A stretch of 64,000 nucleotides of DNA from Anaerolinea thermophila UNI-1 (lineage in GTDB: Bacteria > Chloroflexota > Anaerolineae > Anaerolineales > Anaerolineaceae). The stretch is taken from assembly GCF_000199675.1 (NCBI RefSeq), contig NC_014960.1, positions 2,356,001 to 2,420,000 of the forward strand, written 5' to 3'. A program made the position numbers and the translations under genes. Below, piece by piece: positions 43,401 through 50,708 of this stretch; position 1 is the first letter of the stretch, and the number at the start of each line of letters is the position of its first letter. The notes beneath the pieces are model-generated. The model did not search any database. It was given only the letters and a program-made list of their open reading frames with translations, and was not told the origin of the DNA.

Positions 43401-43933
43401 TCCGCCAGGTCGTCTTCGGCGTAGTCCGGCAGGTTGCCGTCCGCTCCCAGTCCGCGCTTGCTGGCGCGCGGGTCGGGATGTCCCAGCAGTGCCAGCACGT
43501 TGCGTGCCCGCCGCGTGACGAACTCCAGATACCACTCGATCCAGCGCAGATCGGGCGGTCGGGTCTGCGACTGCGGGAAGTTTGCCAGGGCTGCCTGCAC
43601 TGCCGCCGCGCCTTCCAGCGCCAGTGACGCCGCTGTCTCCCGGCTTTCCCCTTCTCCCGCCGCCCCGTACAGCTGCACGATCCCCACATGCTCCGGGTGA
43701 AATATTCCCAGCGCCGTGTACAGGTAATCCACCCCCGCGTTGTACACGCCCCGCAGCGCCGCCCACTGTCTGCCCAGCGTGTCGGTGTCCCGCGCCACGT
43801 CATACGGCACGCTGGCTAACTCACGGAAGGCGACGCAGCGGTAGCGTTCCCCTTCCGGCGTCTCCAGCCGGAACCAGGCGTACCGCAGTACGCCCTCTTC
43901 GATATGCAGTCCGTTGTCCAGCACTCTGATCAT
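40472..43933 (-). CDS. VirB4/HerA-type conjugation ATPase with a long Ser/Gly/Thr-rich insert
   Basis: 1,153 residues. Residues 1-250 are a soluble N-terminal domain. Residues ~250-530 are a low-complexity stretch rich in Ser, Gly, Thr and His, with many SxS and WS steps. From ~550 a RecA-like motor domain follows, with Walker A AADTGYGKS (~731-738), Walker B ILQIFFEEANKI (~1000) and DMFRDARKYKARLHVITQAP behind it. This is the layout of VirB4/TrbE and HerA ATPases that power DNA or protein transfer. ATG 43933 follows CGGGGGAAGCC. It sits among tad genes and is coupled to a membrane protein on each side. Confidence 0.75.
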   Translation of the reverse strand: MIRVLDNGLHIEEGVLRYAWFRLETPEGERYRCVAFRELASVPYDVARDTDTLGRQWAALRGVYNAGVDYLYTALGIFHPEHVGIVQLYGAAGEGESRETAASLALEGAAAVQAALANFPQSQTRPPDLRWIEWYLEFVTRRARNVLALLGHPDPRASKRGLGADGNLPDYAEDDLAEEQNEILFRGLAKLRQDFVFQVAAEHVDRKRLSRALVEVARVASQFASRRRGSVNIGFSLGIPLMAALGQAVSGGQGGSSAVAHSTAQGTSHGWGQAHSDSHSVGKSEAWTNGGSETHSVGTSWAKSVSEGQSWSHTESHATTDSSATSTSVGSGSSWSSGGSISSGVSGSHTESAGSGTTLSHGTSSGVSTSTGESLSHSASMSTNYSADAKILGVGGGWSSGVSEGYSGTQSSSQSVSSGTSEGVAVSSTQGTADSSGWSAGASQSWMSGGSSFSSTTTMSGHAETHGTADSVGGSHVETTTVGGSESWSQSRMWAHTTGRSESWGTTDTTSEQYGRSYAEGESAAQGVSRMTGQAFTGGFSTGLVPGVNVGRSWQLEDDVADRLTEILRQFEGLVNQAAAEGGFMTDALLLVDTEEGARAGETLASQAFHGTTVPTPVLTVRADDPRVREHALAFLPYAEADPNDPFGGVLWTKYGTLLTAGQLAAYTAPGLVEESTAVVTIAPTPKGLTFYPNMPGDVVLGHQYSPLTRDLTRAQVRLDAERLFHTMFAADTGYGKSVAAMRLAYETTLKWHLRTVVLDFGAGWRSLLNAPGLEGHVDIRQLWPTAARPLRWNPLQIGRNINPETQWRAFADIFGSVARLGVKRQKQELLDALRAVYLQAGVLVDDREVRGDAQWGFVQTDEVEVAEAPVGTPLGELSLTQRQRLAVYRSSRVDLSTLYRQVEEKLSRVNPRDTMLTGVLEGILYRMNALVQGAAAAQFSAGPDCVPMEDLAKPWGVAIIEGGMFLDDFGKAFLLGWAGWHLYTDMVARRVHEVNTDEPILQIFFEEANKIFAGVDAGGGDDESGGVSLSQRFGDMFRDARKYKARLHVITQAPSLIPQDIISSCNNLVVGFLKNPKDKDIVLSGIARSEKGFVDEPWRRFLADLQIGMFLGRFPYAFEREMQQPFLFRPLAVVAPEPTDEEIAAKLGRITL

Positions 43934-44469
43934 GGCTTCCCCCGTGAACGAAAGTGGTAGATGATCTCATCTGCGTCCTGCTGCACCGGCGGGTGTACCA
44001 GCAGTCCCTGCGCCAGCAGTGCCAGATACCCCAGCGGCAGCAGGTACAGCGCAATCGAGGCGATGGCGTTGAGATAGGCCTGCCCCTGAAGCAGTGCCGG
44101 GTCGCTCAGGGCGGGCAGAAGCCACTCGCGGTAGGCGGCAAAGCCCAGACCTGTCAGGGCGTACAGCCCCAGCCCCCGCACCAGCATCCAGTGCGTGTTT
44201 TGCGGGTTGAACCGCTCCAGCCGCACGGCGAGCAGCCCGGCGAGGGTCATCACCAGCAGGAACAGCGCCACCGGGAAGGGCGCCAGCAGCCCTGCCAGCA
44301 GCGCCAGCACTGCCACCCCCAGCGTCCAGCGCTGCTGACTCACCGGTGCACGCAGGACGGCATACCCCAGCGCGCCTGCCAGCCCCACCTGCCACAGGTG
44401 CTCCACCAGCAGCCACACCAGCGCCAGCAATCCGTTTGCAATCCAAACGAACGGCGTGTACCACTCCAT
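43930..44469 (-). CDS. Polytopic membrane protein in the transfer/pilus operon
   Basis: 179 residues from ATG 44469 (TGAGGTGGGGC in front). About five membrane helices fill residues 5-165; the end is charged (VQQDADEIIYHFRSRGKP). Its stop overlaps the ATPase start (ATGA), so the two are probably made together. Plausibly the membrane base of the ATPase. No family recognised. Confidence 0.65.
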   Translation of the reverse strand: MEWYTPFVWIANGLLALVWLLVEHLWQVGLAGALGYAVLRAPVSQQRWTLGVAVLALLAGLLAPFPVALFLLVMTLAGLLAVRLERFNPQNTHWMLVRGLGLYALTGLGFAAYREWLLPALSDPALLQGQAYLNAIASIALYLLPLGYLALLAQGLLVHPPVQQDADEIIYHFRSRGKP

Positions 44470-44477
44470 GCCCCACC

Positions 44478-45449
44478 TCACGGCTCCGGCGCCAGCAGTC
44501 GGCTTTCCAGCAGATAGACCTTGATCGGGTTGGGCAGCACCTTCGTGGTGCATTTGCCATCTGACTGGCAGGCGGTCACGTGCACGGTGTAGTCGCCCGG
44601 ATCCCACGGGCGGAAAAAGCGGCAGTCCAGTTCGGCGTTCGGGGTGTTGATGCCGCTTGTCCCATACGTCCAGGCACAGTGAGCATACGGGTGAAGAGGA
44701 TCGTCCGGGCGCTCCGGGTACTGCGGGTACTCACCCAGCACGTGCGCACCCGGATAGCGCTGTCCCAGCGTGTACACGATCCAGTCCCGCGATTCTTCCG
44801 TGAGTTCCACCCACACGGTCAGGCTGGTGATATTCGCCTGTCCGCTCCCGCAGGCGGTATCTGCCCCACCGTGGGCTTTGATGTCGTTGATGGTCATCCC
44901 CAACGCCTCACCGTAGGGCGGCTGCTCCTGCCGCCACGGCACCGGGTACGGCGGATCCACCGTGTAGGTGTCGTCTATCGTCGGGGGGGCGTATGAGGGC
45001 GTGCAGCCTCCACCACTGCCGGAGGAGCCGGTGCAGCAGGTGGCACGGACAGAATTAGTGTTAGTCAAAGGTGTTCCACAACTTCCACCTTGGGGAAAGA
45101 AACTCGGGCAACTCCCAACAGTCCAATAACCACCCGAAAGACGATTTTTATAAGTCGAGTCTAAAACTTCAGTAACCTCACAATTGCTGGAATGTTGACA
45201 ACGAACAGGCACTTGCTTTGTATCCTCAACGCAGATATTACCTACTTTGCTGCACCCTACAACCACAGTAAATCCCGCTGCCGGATCACAGCATTTTCCA
45301 CTTCCGCACCACAAATCACGAGGCGCACTACATGTTTGAGCCACCGCGCACTGTGCCTGAGGGAACAGGGCAATGCCGACGGCTATCAGCAGCCCCATGA
45401 GGGTAATCTGCCAGAATTTGCTTACAACAAAACGCCCGTTGATTTTCAT
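44478..45449 (-). CDS. Secreted Cys-rich protein
   Basis: About 323 residues from ATG 45449 (or 45452). A signal peptide precedes a mature part with many cysteines (WCGSGKCCDP, VRATCCTG, LDCRFF, VTACQSDGKC). GGAGGTG precedes the start, which overlaps the upstream lipoprotein stop. The C-terminal ~120 residues look like an Ig-like beta sandwich. It is encoded at the head of the pilus operon, so surface display near the pilus is likely. Unknown family. Confidence 0.6.
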   Translation of the reverse strand: MKINGRFVVSKFWQITLMGLLIAVGIALFPQAQCAVAQTCSAPRDLWCGSGKCCDPAAGFTVVVGCSKVGNICVEDTKQVPVRCQHSSNCEVTEVLDSTYKNRLSGGYWTVGSCPSFFPQGGSCGTPLTNTNSVRATCCTGSSGSGGGCTPSYAPPTIDDTYTVDPPYPVPWRQEQPPYGEALGMTINDIKAHGGADTACGSGQANITSLTVWVELTEESRDWIVYTLGQRYPGAHVLGEYPQYPERPDDPLHPYAHCAWTYGTSGINTPNAELDCRFFRPWDPGDYTVHVTACQSDGKCTTKVLPNPIKVYLLESRLLAPEP

Positions 45450-46180
45450 CATTCACCTCCTTGCGGTAAATCAATTTTTTGTTCACTTGGAAGATAATTT
45501 TCCATAGCCGCATCCCACATCCATGCCAGTGCCCAGCCTTCTGGAATGGGATCTAGACCTGCGTACTGTCCGATGACCTTTCTGTCCATTCGGTAAGTTT
45601 CCTGCATATACCTTCCCAGATGGCAGTAGGTACTGTCACCGCACCGATCCCACTCTATTTGTTTGTGCAAACTGACATACCCGCCTGATTGATCTGCAAC
45701 AGACGGGAATAACTTCCTGCCACGTTCCAGAACACCTTTTTCTTCAAGAAACATCAGGTACGCCTGACGTTCCGGCGCACCGGTGTATCCAGTGTAGTAG
45801 GGCGTATAAATCTCTCCATCCCAAACACCTACAACCAGCGGGTAGTAGGCAGTATCCAGATTTCGCTCGTACACCCAGACGACATCCAGATCGTATTGTC
45901 CTGTCTTGAGCGTTTCGGTTTTTCCGCTGGAAATGACCATGAGCCAAAATGCTTCATATTTCATCCCGTCTGGTAACACCACTTCTCGGTAATACTGTTT
46001 GGGTTTAGCAACCCGGTAAAGTAATTCCTGTCGCATACTGGCATCCAGTTTTGGGTAATACCGCACCTCCTCGGTTGGCGTCGACGTTGGGCGGGGTGTG
46101 GCAGTCGGCGTTGGTGTGGCGCGCAGCGAACACCCTGCCAGAAACACCAGCAAAAGCATGAACAGTATCGTTTTTCGCAT
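45449..46180 (-). CDS. Lipoprotein, first gene of the long pilus operon
   Basis: 243 residues from ATG 46180 (GGAGGTGAAA in front). Signal peptide with lipobox VFLAGC (Cys ~17), a Pro/Thr linker, then a domain rich in Tyr and Trp resembling in composition the lipoprotein at 24,518. It follows promoter-leader P2. No family recognised. Confidence 0.65.
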   Translation of the reverse strand: MRKTILFMLLLVFLAGCSLRATPTPTATPRPTSTPTEEVRYYPKLDASMRQELLYRVAKPKQYYREVVLPDGMKYEAFWLMVISSGKTETLKTGQYDLDVVWVYERNLDTAYYPLVVGVWDGEIYTPYYTGYTGAPERQAYLMFLEEKGVLERGRKLFPSVADQSGGYVSLHKQIEWDRCGDSTYCHLGRYMQETYRMDRKVIGQYAGLDPIPEGWALAWMWDAAMENYLPSEQKIDLPQGGE

Positions 46181-46218
46181 TTTCACCTCCGTTTATCTCT
46201 GGCGTTAACGAAAAGAAC

Positions 46219-46246
46219 CCACACCCGAAAGGTGTGGGCGCTTTTT
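46219..46246 (-). terminator. Hairpin in the leader of the long pilus operon
   Basis: CCCACACC and GGTGTGGG pair around CGAAA, with T or A runs on both sides. It lies between promoter P2 and the first gene, so it may act as an attenuator for the whole operon rather than as an end point. Confidence 0.55.
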
Positions 46247-46251
46247 CAAAG

Positions 46252-46326
46252 CGGAGACCACCCCGAAAACCGGGCTATGGGTTCACGTCTGCCCAAAAGC
46301 ATACCAAAAAATTACGCCGGGCGCAA
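46252..46326 (-). promoter_or_regulatory. Promoter-leader module P2 of the long pilus/transfer operon
   Basis: TTGCGC (46321-46326), a 17-base spacer and TATGCT (46298-46303, preceded by GG) on the minus strand. The leader has GGCAGACGTG, ACC, AGCCC and CGGGGTGGT at the same spacing as module P1. Its -35 box lies inside the terminator hairpin of the gene upstream. Confidence 0.7.
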
Positions 46327-46339
46327 ATGAACCCGGCGT
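46306..46339 (-). terminator. Terminator of the beta-propeller gene
   Basis: ACGCCGGG (46314-46321) pairs with CCCGGCGT (46332-46339); six T follow on the minus strand. It overlaps promoter P2. Confidence 0.7.
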
Positions 46340-46366
46340 AAGATCACCCCGCAGAAGACCTTACAA

Positions 46367-48430
46367 TCACCTTACAGGTGCGTCCTCCGGCACCACTGCC
46401 CAGACACGGATGAAGCCGTCATAAGCGAAGGACATGAGTAAGCGTCCGTCATCTGATACCACAAATTTTTCAACAGGCGCCGGATGAGAAAAAATAAACT
46501 CCCCTAAATATTTTCGTGTCCGTAAATCGAATACAAACACAAAACCACTTGAGTCTACAAAAAGCAATTCAGAATAGGGCAAGAGAATGGACGATGCGCT
46601 AGTTTCACCGGTCCGTCCGATTTTCCAATCCTGAACAGGCATCGAATATTTTTCTTTGCTCGACAAGTCCCAAACCCAAACTGATGGATTCTGCCAATCA
46701 TGGTTTGCAAAGAATAATTTGGAGTTATCCATGCCCACAGGGGTCCAGTTAGTATTGAACTTTTGGACTGTCCAATCTTCCAAATTCAACACCTTTATTG
46801 CTTTTTCAAAAAAGACCTCAAAGACAAGGTAAGGATAACGATAGCATACTATACGGGCATAATCTCCAGAAATGACGGTTTGTTTTCCATCAGTGCGGAA
46901 TGCTTTGACAAAGACCGACATTAGGCTTTGCTGAAAATAAACCACCGCAACATTCCCATTGAAAATCAAAACGTTGATTTCATCGGTTGGCGATGTGAAG
47001 GAGACTATTTGATTACCGTTTGGAGAAATAACAGCCCAATGGTTTTCATGCTTTTCTATTCGGTACTGTGTCAAGTTTTCATCTAAACTCACAGATGTAT
47101 CCAGAGTTTCTTTTTTACATCCGTCCACACCGCAAGTCCAAAGTTCATTACCTACGCCTTCGGCAATTTTTACGTCTTTGTTGTCGATCAAAAACACTGG
47201 ATTGTCAAAATAAGGCATTTCCCCTTCCGGTTTCCAAGAAAACATCAATATTTCTTTCTCGGAAGGATAAACAAAACCTTCAGGAGCAGGTACTTCGCTA
47301 ATCCATTCCCCACTTGAAATATTAACCAGAATTGCACTTGCGTAAGGATTCGTTACACCAAATTTCCAACCGAAATCAGGATTCGCAGTAACAATCAAAA
47401 CGAGTTGATTGTCTTTGGTGAAACTAACCAGGGGTACTTTGTATCTTGCTTCTTCCCACCCACTGACCTGGCGCACCAGTTTGCGGGTCTCCACCTGGTA
47501 CACATCCACCCGCGCGGCGCGCACCACCGCGGCTAGTGTGCCATCCGTCGAGAAGACCAGCCCGCAGGTGTCCTCACCGCACCACGGCAGGGTCTCTCCT
47601 GGCAGGCGCTTCTCCCACCCTGTACCCAGTTCCGCTACCGGGTACAGACGCACGGAAGCATCGAACACCGTTGCCAGGTACTTCCCATCCGGGGAGAACT
47701 GCGCGCCCATCCCGCGCACCGTGTCCACCAGACTGCCGTCTTCCACCCGGTACACGTCCACCCTGTCCGGCTCCACCACCTGCCCTCTCGGACGCTGCAC
47801 CGCCAGCAGGGAACCGTCGGGAGAGAGCGCCACCGCATTCAACGCCCAGGCATCTCCCGCTTCCAGCGCAAACTCCCGCACCTTCTGCCCGTCCTGACGC
47901 CACACCGTCAGGGTGTCCCCGGCCCGGGTGAGGATAAAGCGTCCATCCGGGCTCATGTCGAACGCCCGCAGGAACTCAACCTCGAATCCGCCGTTTTTCG
48001 CCTGTGTGAGGGCATCGTAGAACTCGATCCCGGCGGTCGTTCCCACCACGATGGTCTTCCCGTCTGCGGTCAGGCGGTAAGGGGTCTCGTCCAGCAGGCG
48101 CGGGTACCCGTAGCGGGCAATCTCGCGCAGGCGGTGGACGTTTTCCGCCGTGATGACCTCGTAGGGCAAATCGGGAACCGGCGTCCCGTTGGTCACCGGC
48201 AGGCTGATGAGCGTCTGCGTGGGGGTTGGGGTTGCCGTCGGCTCCACCGTCGCCGTCGGGGTGGCAGTTGGAGCAGTGGTAGCCGTTGGCGCAGGCGTTG
48301 CGGTTGGAGTCGCTGTTGGTAATGCTTCAGGCGCTTCCGGGACAGACGCAGAAGCATTCCGCAGGGCAAACACGCCAGCGGCGGCAATCAGCAGAAAGAG
48401 GGGGATGAGGGCAAGACGAATACGAGACAT
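46367..48430 (-). CDS. Membrane-anchored beta-propeller (WD40/TolB-like) protein
   Basis: 687 residues. An N-terminal membrane helix (LALIPLFLLIAAAGVFAL) and a TATPTA-type linker (res ~35-75) precede repeated blades with motifs such as MSPDGRFILTRAGD, LSPDGSLLAVQRP, FSPDGKYLATVFD and FSTDGTLAAVV. GC falls clearly in the second half of the gene (46.4-47.4 kb), so the end may have a separate origin. It is in its own transcription unit. The likely role is binding of ligands at the cell surface; details unknown. Confidence 0.75.
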   Translation of the reverse strand: MSRIRLALIPLFLLIAAAGVFALRNASASVPEAPEALPTATPTATPAPTATTAPTATPTATVEPTATPTPTQTLISLPVTNGTPVPDLPYEVITAENVHRLREIARYGYPRLLDETPYRLTADGKTIVVGTTAGIEFYDALTQAKNGGFEVEFLRAFDMSPDGRFILTRAGDTLTVWRQDGQKVREFALEAGDAWALNAVALSPDGSLLAVQRPRGQVVEPDRVDVYRVEDGSLVDTVRGMGAQFSPDGKYLATVFDASVRLYPVAELGTGWEKRLPGETLPWCGEDTCGLVFSTDGTLAAVVRAARVDVYQVETRKLVRQVSGWEEARYKVPLVSFTKDNQLVLIVTANPDFGWKFGVTNPYASAILVNISSGEWISEVPAPEGFVYPSEKEILMFSWKPEGEMPYFDNPVFLIDNKDVKIAEGVGNELWTCGVDGCKKETLDTSVSLDENLTQYRIEKHENHWAVISPNGNQIVSFTSPTDEINVLIFNGNVAVVYFQQSLMSVFVKAFRTDGKQTVISGDYARIVCYRYPYLVFEVFFEKAIKVLNLEDWTVQKFNTNWTPVGMDNSKLFFANHDWQNPSVWVWDLSSKEKYSMPVQDWKIGRTGETSASSILLPYSELLFVDSSGFVFVFDLRTRKYLGEFIFSHPAPVEKFVVSDDGRLLMSFAYDGFIRVWAVVPEDAPVR

Positions 48431-48431
48431 A

Positions 48432-48854
48432 TTACACCAACTCTTTGGGTAAATTAACCGAAATGACTCCTTTCAAACGGTCTAACTGCTCCCGGTCTCG
48501 GGTTACCAGGACGGAACCAAATCGCAAGGCGACTGCTCCGTACACCGCATCCGCTCCACGAAGTTTGCATTGTTCAGCCAGTTCAACTGCCACCTGCGCC
48601 GTAGTTTCGTCCAGGGATACCCAAACCTGATGAGGTAACGATTTCACACTCTTCACAAAGCGCAGGACGTTCTCGCTTTTCTCGCCGCCTCTTGCCAGCA
48701 CTGCGGCAAGTTCAGGCAGCAAGAGGGTAGGAGAAATCATCGGCTCACGGGACTGACGGATTTTTTCCAGAAATGCCAGGCTTTCGCGACTGCCTTCTTC
48801 TCCCGGTCGAAACGCATTGATCCACACACTGGCATCTACCGTCACCGGGCTCAT
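48432..48854 (-). CDS. vapC: VapC-type PIN toxin
   Basis: 140 residues with the PIN acidic cluster: VTVDASVWINAF (Asp7), LLLPELAAVLAR (Glu), LRGADAVYGAVAL (Asp) and LVTRDREQLDRL (Asp). It overlaps its antitoxin gene by 4 bases. It is a predicted RNase. It ends one base from the beta-propeller start. Confidence 0.85.
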   Translation of the reverse strand: MSPVTVDASVWINAFRPGEEGSRESLAFLEKIRQSREPMISPTLLLPELAAVLARGGEKSENVLRFVKSVKSLPHQVWVSLDETTAQVAVELAEQCKLRGADAVYGAVALRFGSVLVTRDREQLDRLKGVISVNLPKELV

Positions 48855-49096
48855 CCTCTCACCTCATCCAGCAGTTCTTCCGTTGTCCGTTGGGTTTTCC
48901 ACTCCAGCAGGCTGCCAGCCTGATAGAGAGCCTCCCACGAATCCTGCTCAGGCAATTCGGGAACCGGCTCCACAGGAATAATGAGCGCCACAGGACGCCC
49001 ACGAATGGACACCACGTAACGCATGCCACGCTGCACATTGCGGACAATCTCTCCCGCTCTGGCTTTGAGCATCCGTATCCCTACGTATTCGGGCAT
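48851..49096 (-). CDS. Phd/YefM-type antitoxin
   Basis: 81 residues from ATG 49096 (TTGGAGGCGG in front). MPEYVGIRMLKARAGEIVRN and RYVVSIRGRPVALIIPVEP are the Phd fold pattern; the C-terminal tail is the toxin-binding part. The promoter palindrome upstream points to self-repression. Confidence 0.82.
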   Translation of the reverse strand: MPEYVGIRMLKARAGEIVRNVQRGMRYVVSIRGRPVALIIPVEPVPELPEQDSWEALYQAGSLLEWKTQRTTEELLDEVRG

Positions 49097-49112
49097 AACC
49101 GCCTCCAACAAC

Positions 49113-49138
49113 AAAGTAGTCTCTTTTGAGACTACTTT
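49113..49138 (-). promoter_or_regulatory. Operator palindrome of the Phd-VapC pair
   Basis: AAAGTAGTCTC-TTTT-GAGACTACTTT is a perfect 11-bp inverted repeat. It overlaps a -10-like TATAAAG and lies downstream of a TTGACA box on the minus strand (49,150 region), as expected for a repressor site. Confidence 0.75.
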
Positions 49139-49214
49139 ATAACAAATTGGCCTCATTGTCAAGCCCCTGAGAGTCAAACAGCAGCAGTGGGAAAAGGGTA
49201 AACTATAAAAGCGT

Positions 49215-49664
49215 TCAATCCTGCCTGACAATATTCTCTCGGAACCACCTGAGAAAATCTCCCGGCGTTCCAACCCGAAAAGAGAGTTCCTCAGTCGGCC
49301 CTTTCAGAAAATGCTGATGATCATGGGTCAAAAACCAATCTGGTTGAGATTCAATCGCCTCCGCCAGCACAATCGCATCTGGTGGGTATGCCACCAACTG
49401 CCTGGCATGTTCCAAACGGGTTGGACTTGCTTCTGCGCCAATTTGTACCTTTGCCGTATCCAGAAGTAAAGCCATGTTCGGCAGGCTGTCAGCTGCTTTA
49501 CGTAAAATTACTGCCTCACACTCTTTTAACACCTGCCCTCCAATCCACAGGTGCACCAACCGGCTCTCGCCCAATCGAAACACCATCCTTTCACCGCCCT
49601 CCGGTGAAAGCACTGCTGCAAAAATCACACTGGTATCCAGAAACACTTTAGGGGGTGTATTCAC
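49215..49664 (-). CDS. PIN-domain toxin-like protein with broken antitoxin upstream
   Basis: 149 residues from GTG 49664. PIN acidic residues are visible in VFLDTSVIFAAVLSP (Asp10), VLKECEAVIL, PPDAIVLAEAIE and FLTHDHQHFLK. The frame is intact. Its upstream partner is an AbrB-type antitoxin gene interrupted by a stop codon, so either the toxin is now harmless, or another antitoxin protects the cell. Confidence 0.8.
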   Translation of the reverse strand: MNTPPKVFLDTSVIFAAVLSPEGGERMVFRLGESRLVHLWIGGQVLKECEAVILRKAADSLPNMALLLDTAKVQIGAEASPTRLEHARQLVAYPPDAIVLAEAIESQPDWFLTHDHQHFLKGPTEELSFRVGTPGDFLRWFRENIVRQD

Positions 49665-49902
49665 TTCGGACCTCTCGCAGTGTCTTCAACATGGTTTCGA
49701 GGTCTAAACCGTGTTCCTGCCAGGTTTTTGCCAGTTGATTTACCAGGCGATCCGTTTGTAATTCCTGTGGGGTAATGATCAACACACCATCCAGATCAAG
49801 TAAAGACAGAATTTATCCTTCTTCAATCTGGTTTTCCCGACGTACTTCTGCTGGAAGGATAATCACCCCCCGCTTTGCCACCTGAATCTGATAGACAGCC
49901 AT
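49648..49902 (-). pseudogene. AbrB-type antitoxin gene with an in-frame stop
   Basis: The minus-strand frame starts MAVYQIQVAKRGVIILPAEV, reads on to IEEG, then hits TAA (49813-49815, codon 30), and continues in the same frame as ILSLLDLDGVLIITP to a natural stop at 49648, just inside the toxin gene. In AbrB/MazE folds the interrupted position is usually Asp or Glu. A single base change from GAA would produce the stop. A short truncated peptide or readthrough cannot be excluded. Confidence 0.75.
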
Positions 49903-49952
49903 AAACCACCTCTGTTATTTTGAAGCGTTCGGTACGGCTGAACTGCACAGGG

Positions 49953-50240
49953 CTACTCCCCGGTCAGATCTTCAAATAAATCATCAACGGTTGAAAATGT
50001 TCGCACGCGCCCGGATAGGATGTCTGCCTCGGCTTCCTGTTCGCCCGCCTGCCAGCGCGGTGTCCAGAAATAAGCCTGGGTGCGATCCAAAGCCACCACA
50101 GGCGTCAAGATGATCTGTCCTTCCTCGCTCACTTCGATACGCAGCAGGTCGCCTTCGGAAAGTCCCACCTTATACCGGATGGAGCTGGGAAGTGTAATAC
50201 GCCCATTACTTGACACCTGCACTACCTCGTTTGCGGTCAT
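49953..50240 (-). CDS. AbrB/VapB-type antitoxin
   Basis: 95 residues from ATG 50240 (GGAGGTGAGT in front). The N-terminal swapped-hairpin domain is seen in VVQVSSNGRITLPSSIRYKV and LSEGDLLRIEV; the tail AYFWTPRWQAGEQEAEADI with DDLFEDL is typical of VapB toxin-binding ends. No PIN gene follows directly; the next intact one is at 49,215. It may protect against that toxin in place of its broken partner, or be an orphan. Confidence 0.8.
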   Translation of the reverse strand: MTANEVVQVSSNGRITLPSSIRYKVGLSEGDLLRIEVSEEGQIILTPVVALDRTQAYFWTPRWQAGEQEAEADILSGRVRTFSTVDDLFEDLTGE

Positions 50241-50279
50241 ACTCACCTCCACCAGTAGGATACAACCGATTTTCAAGCC

Positions 50280-50708
50280 TCACGTCAGCAACTCGACGAA
50301 CGGAACGCCAATCTCCTGGCAGCGGTTGAACAACTTTTTATCGACGGTATAGAAGTCTGCCTTCAGGTATTCAGCCAGGGCAAGGTACTGGGAATCGTAG
50401 GCAACCATCTGTCCCAGCCGTTCCGCCCAGATCAGCGAACTGCGGTTCAGGGCTGTATCCGGAAGATGGACCTGAACATTCCAGGCTTCCATCGCCGATA
50501 CCAGTTTCAGGGCATCGTCCTGTTCCATCTGGTGCAGATAAATCGCTTTACGAAGCGCAGACATGACCTCACTTGTCCACAGGGCGGGAACGCAAATCTG
50601 AATATTTCGACTGCCCCACTCCAGCATTTTCTGTTCGGCAAGCGCAGACCAGGGACGTTCTACCAGCAGTCCTACGGCAATGTTCGCATCTATGACCACT
50701 GCTTCCAT
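50280..50708 (-). CDS. vapC: VapC-type PIN toxin
   Basis: 142 residues. AVVIDANIAVGLLVE (Asp7), LWTSEVMSALRKAI, QMVAYDSQYLALAE and FYTVDKKLFNRC carry the PIN acidic residues. It overlaps the ribbon-helix-helix antitoxin gene by 19 bases. GGAGGACGT precedes ATG 50708. Confidence 0.85.
   Translation of the reverse strand: MEAVVIDANIAVGLLVERPWSALAEQKMLEWGSRNIQICVPALWTSEVMSALRKAIYLHQMEQDDALKLVSAMEAWNVQVHLPDTALNRSSLIWAERLGQMVAYDSQYLALAEYLKADFYTVDKKLFNRCQEIGVPFVELLT

Noticed and set aside
40472..43933. The Ser-rich part of the ATPase as a frameshift artefact.
   Set aside because: The frame is continuous over ~850 bases with the same codon style, and other frames give no conserved protein.
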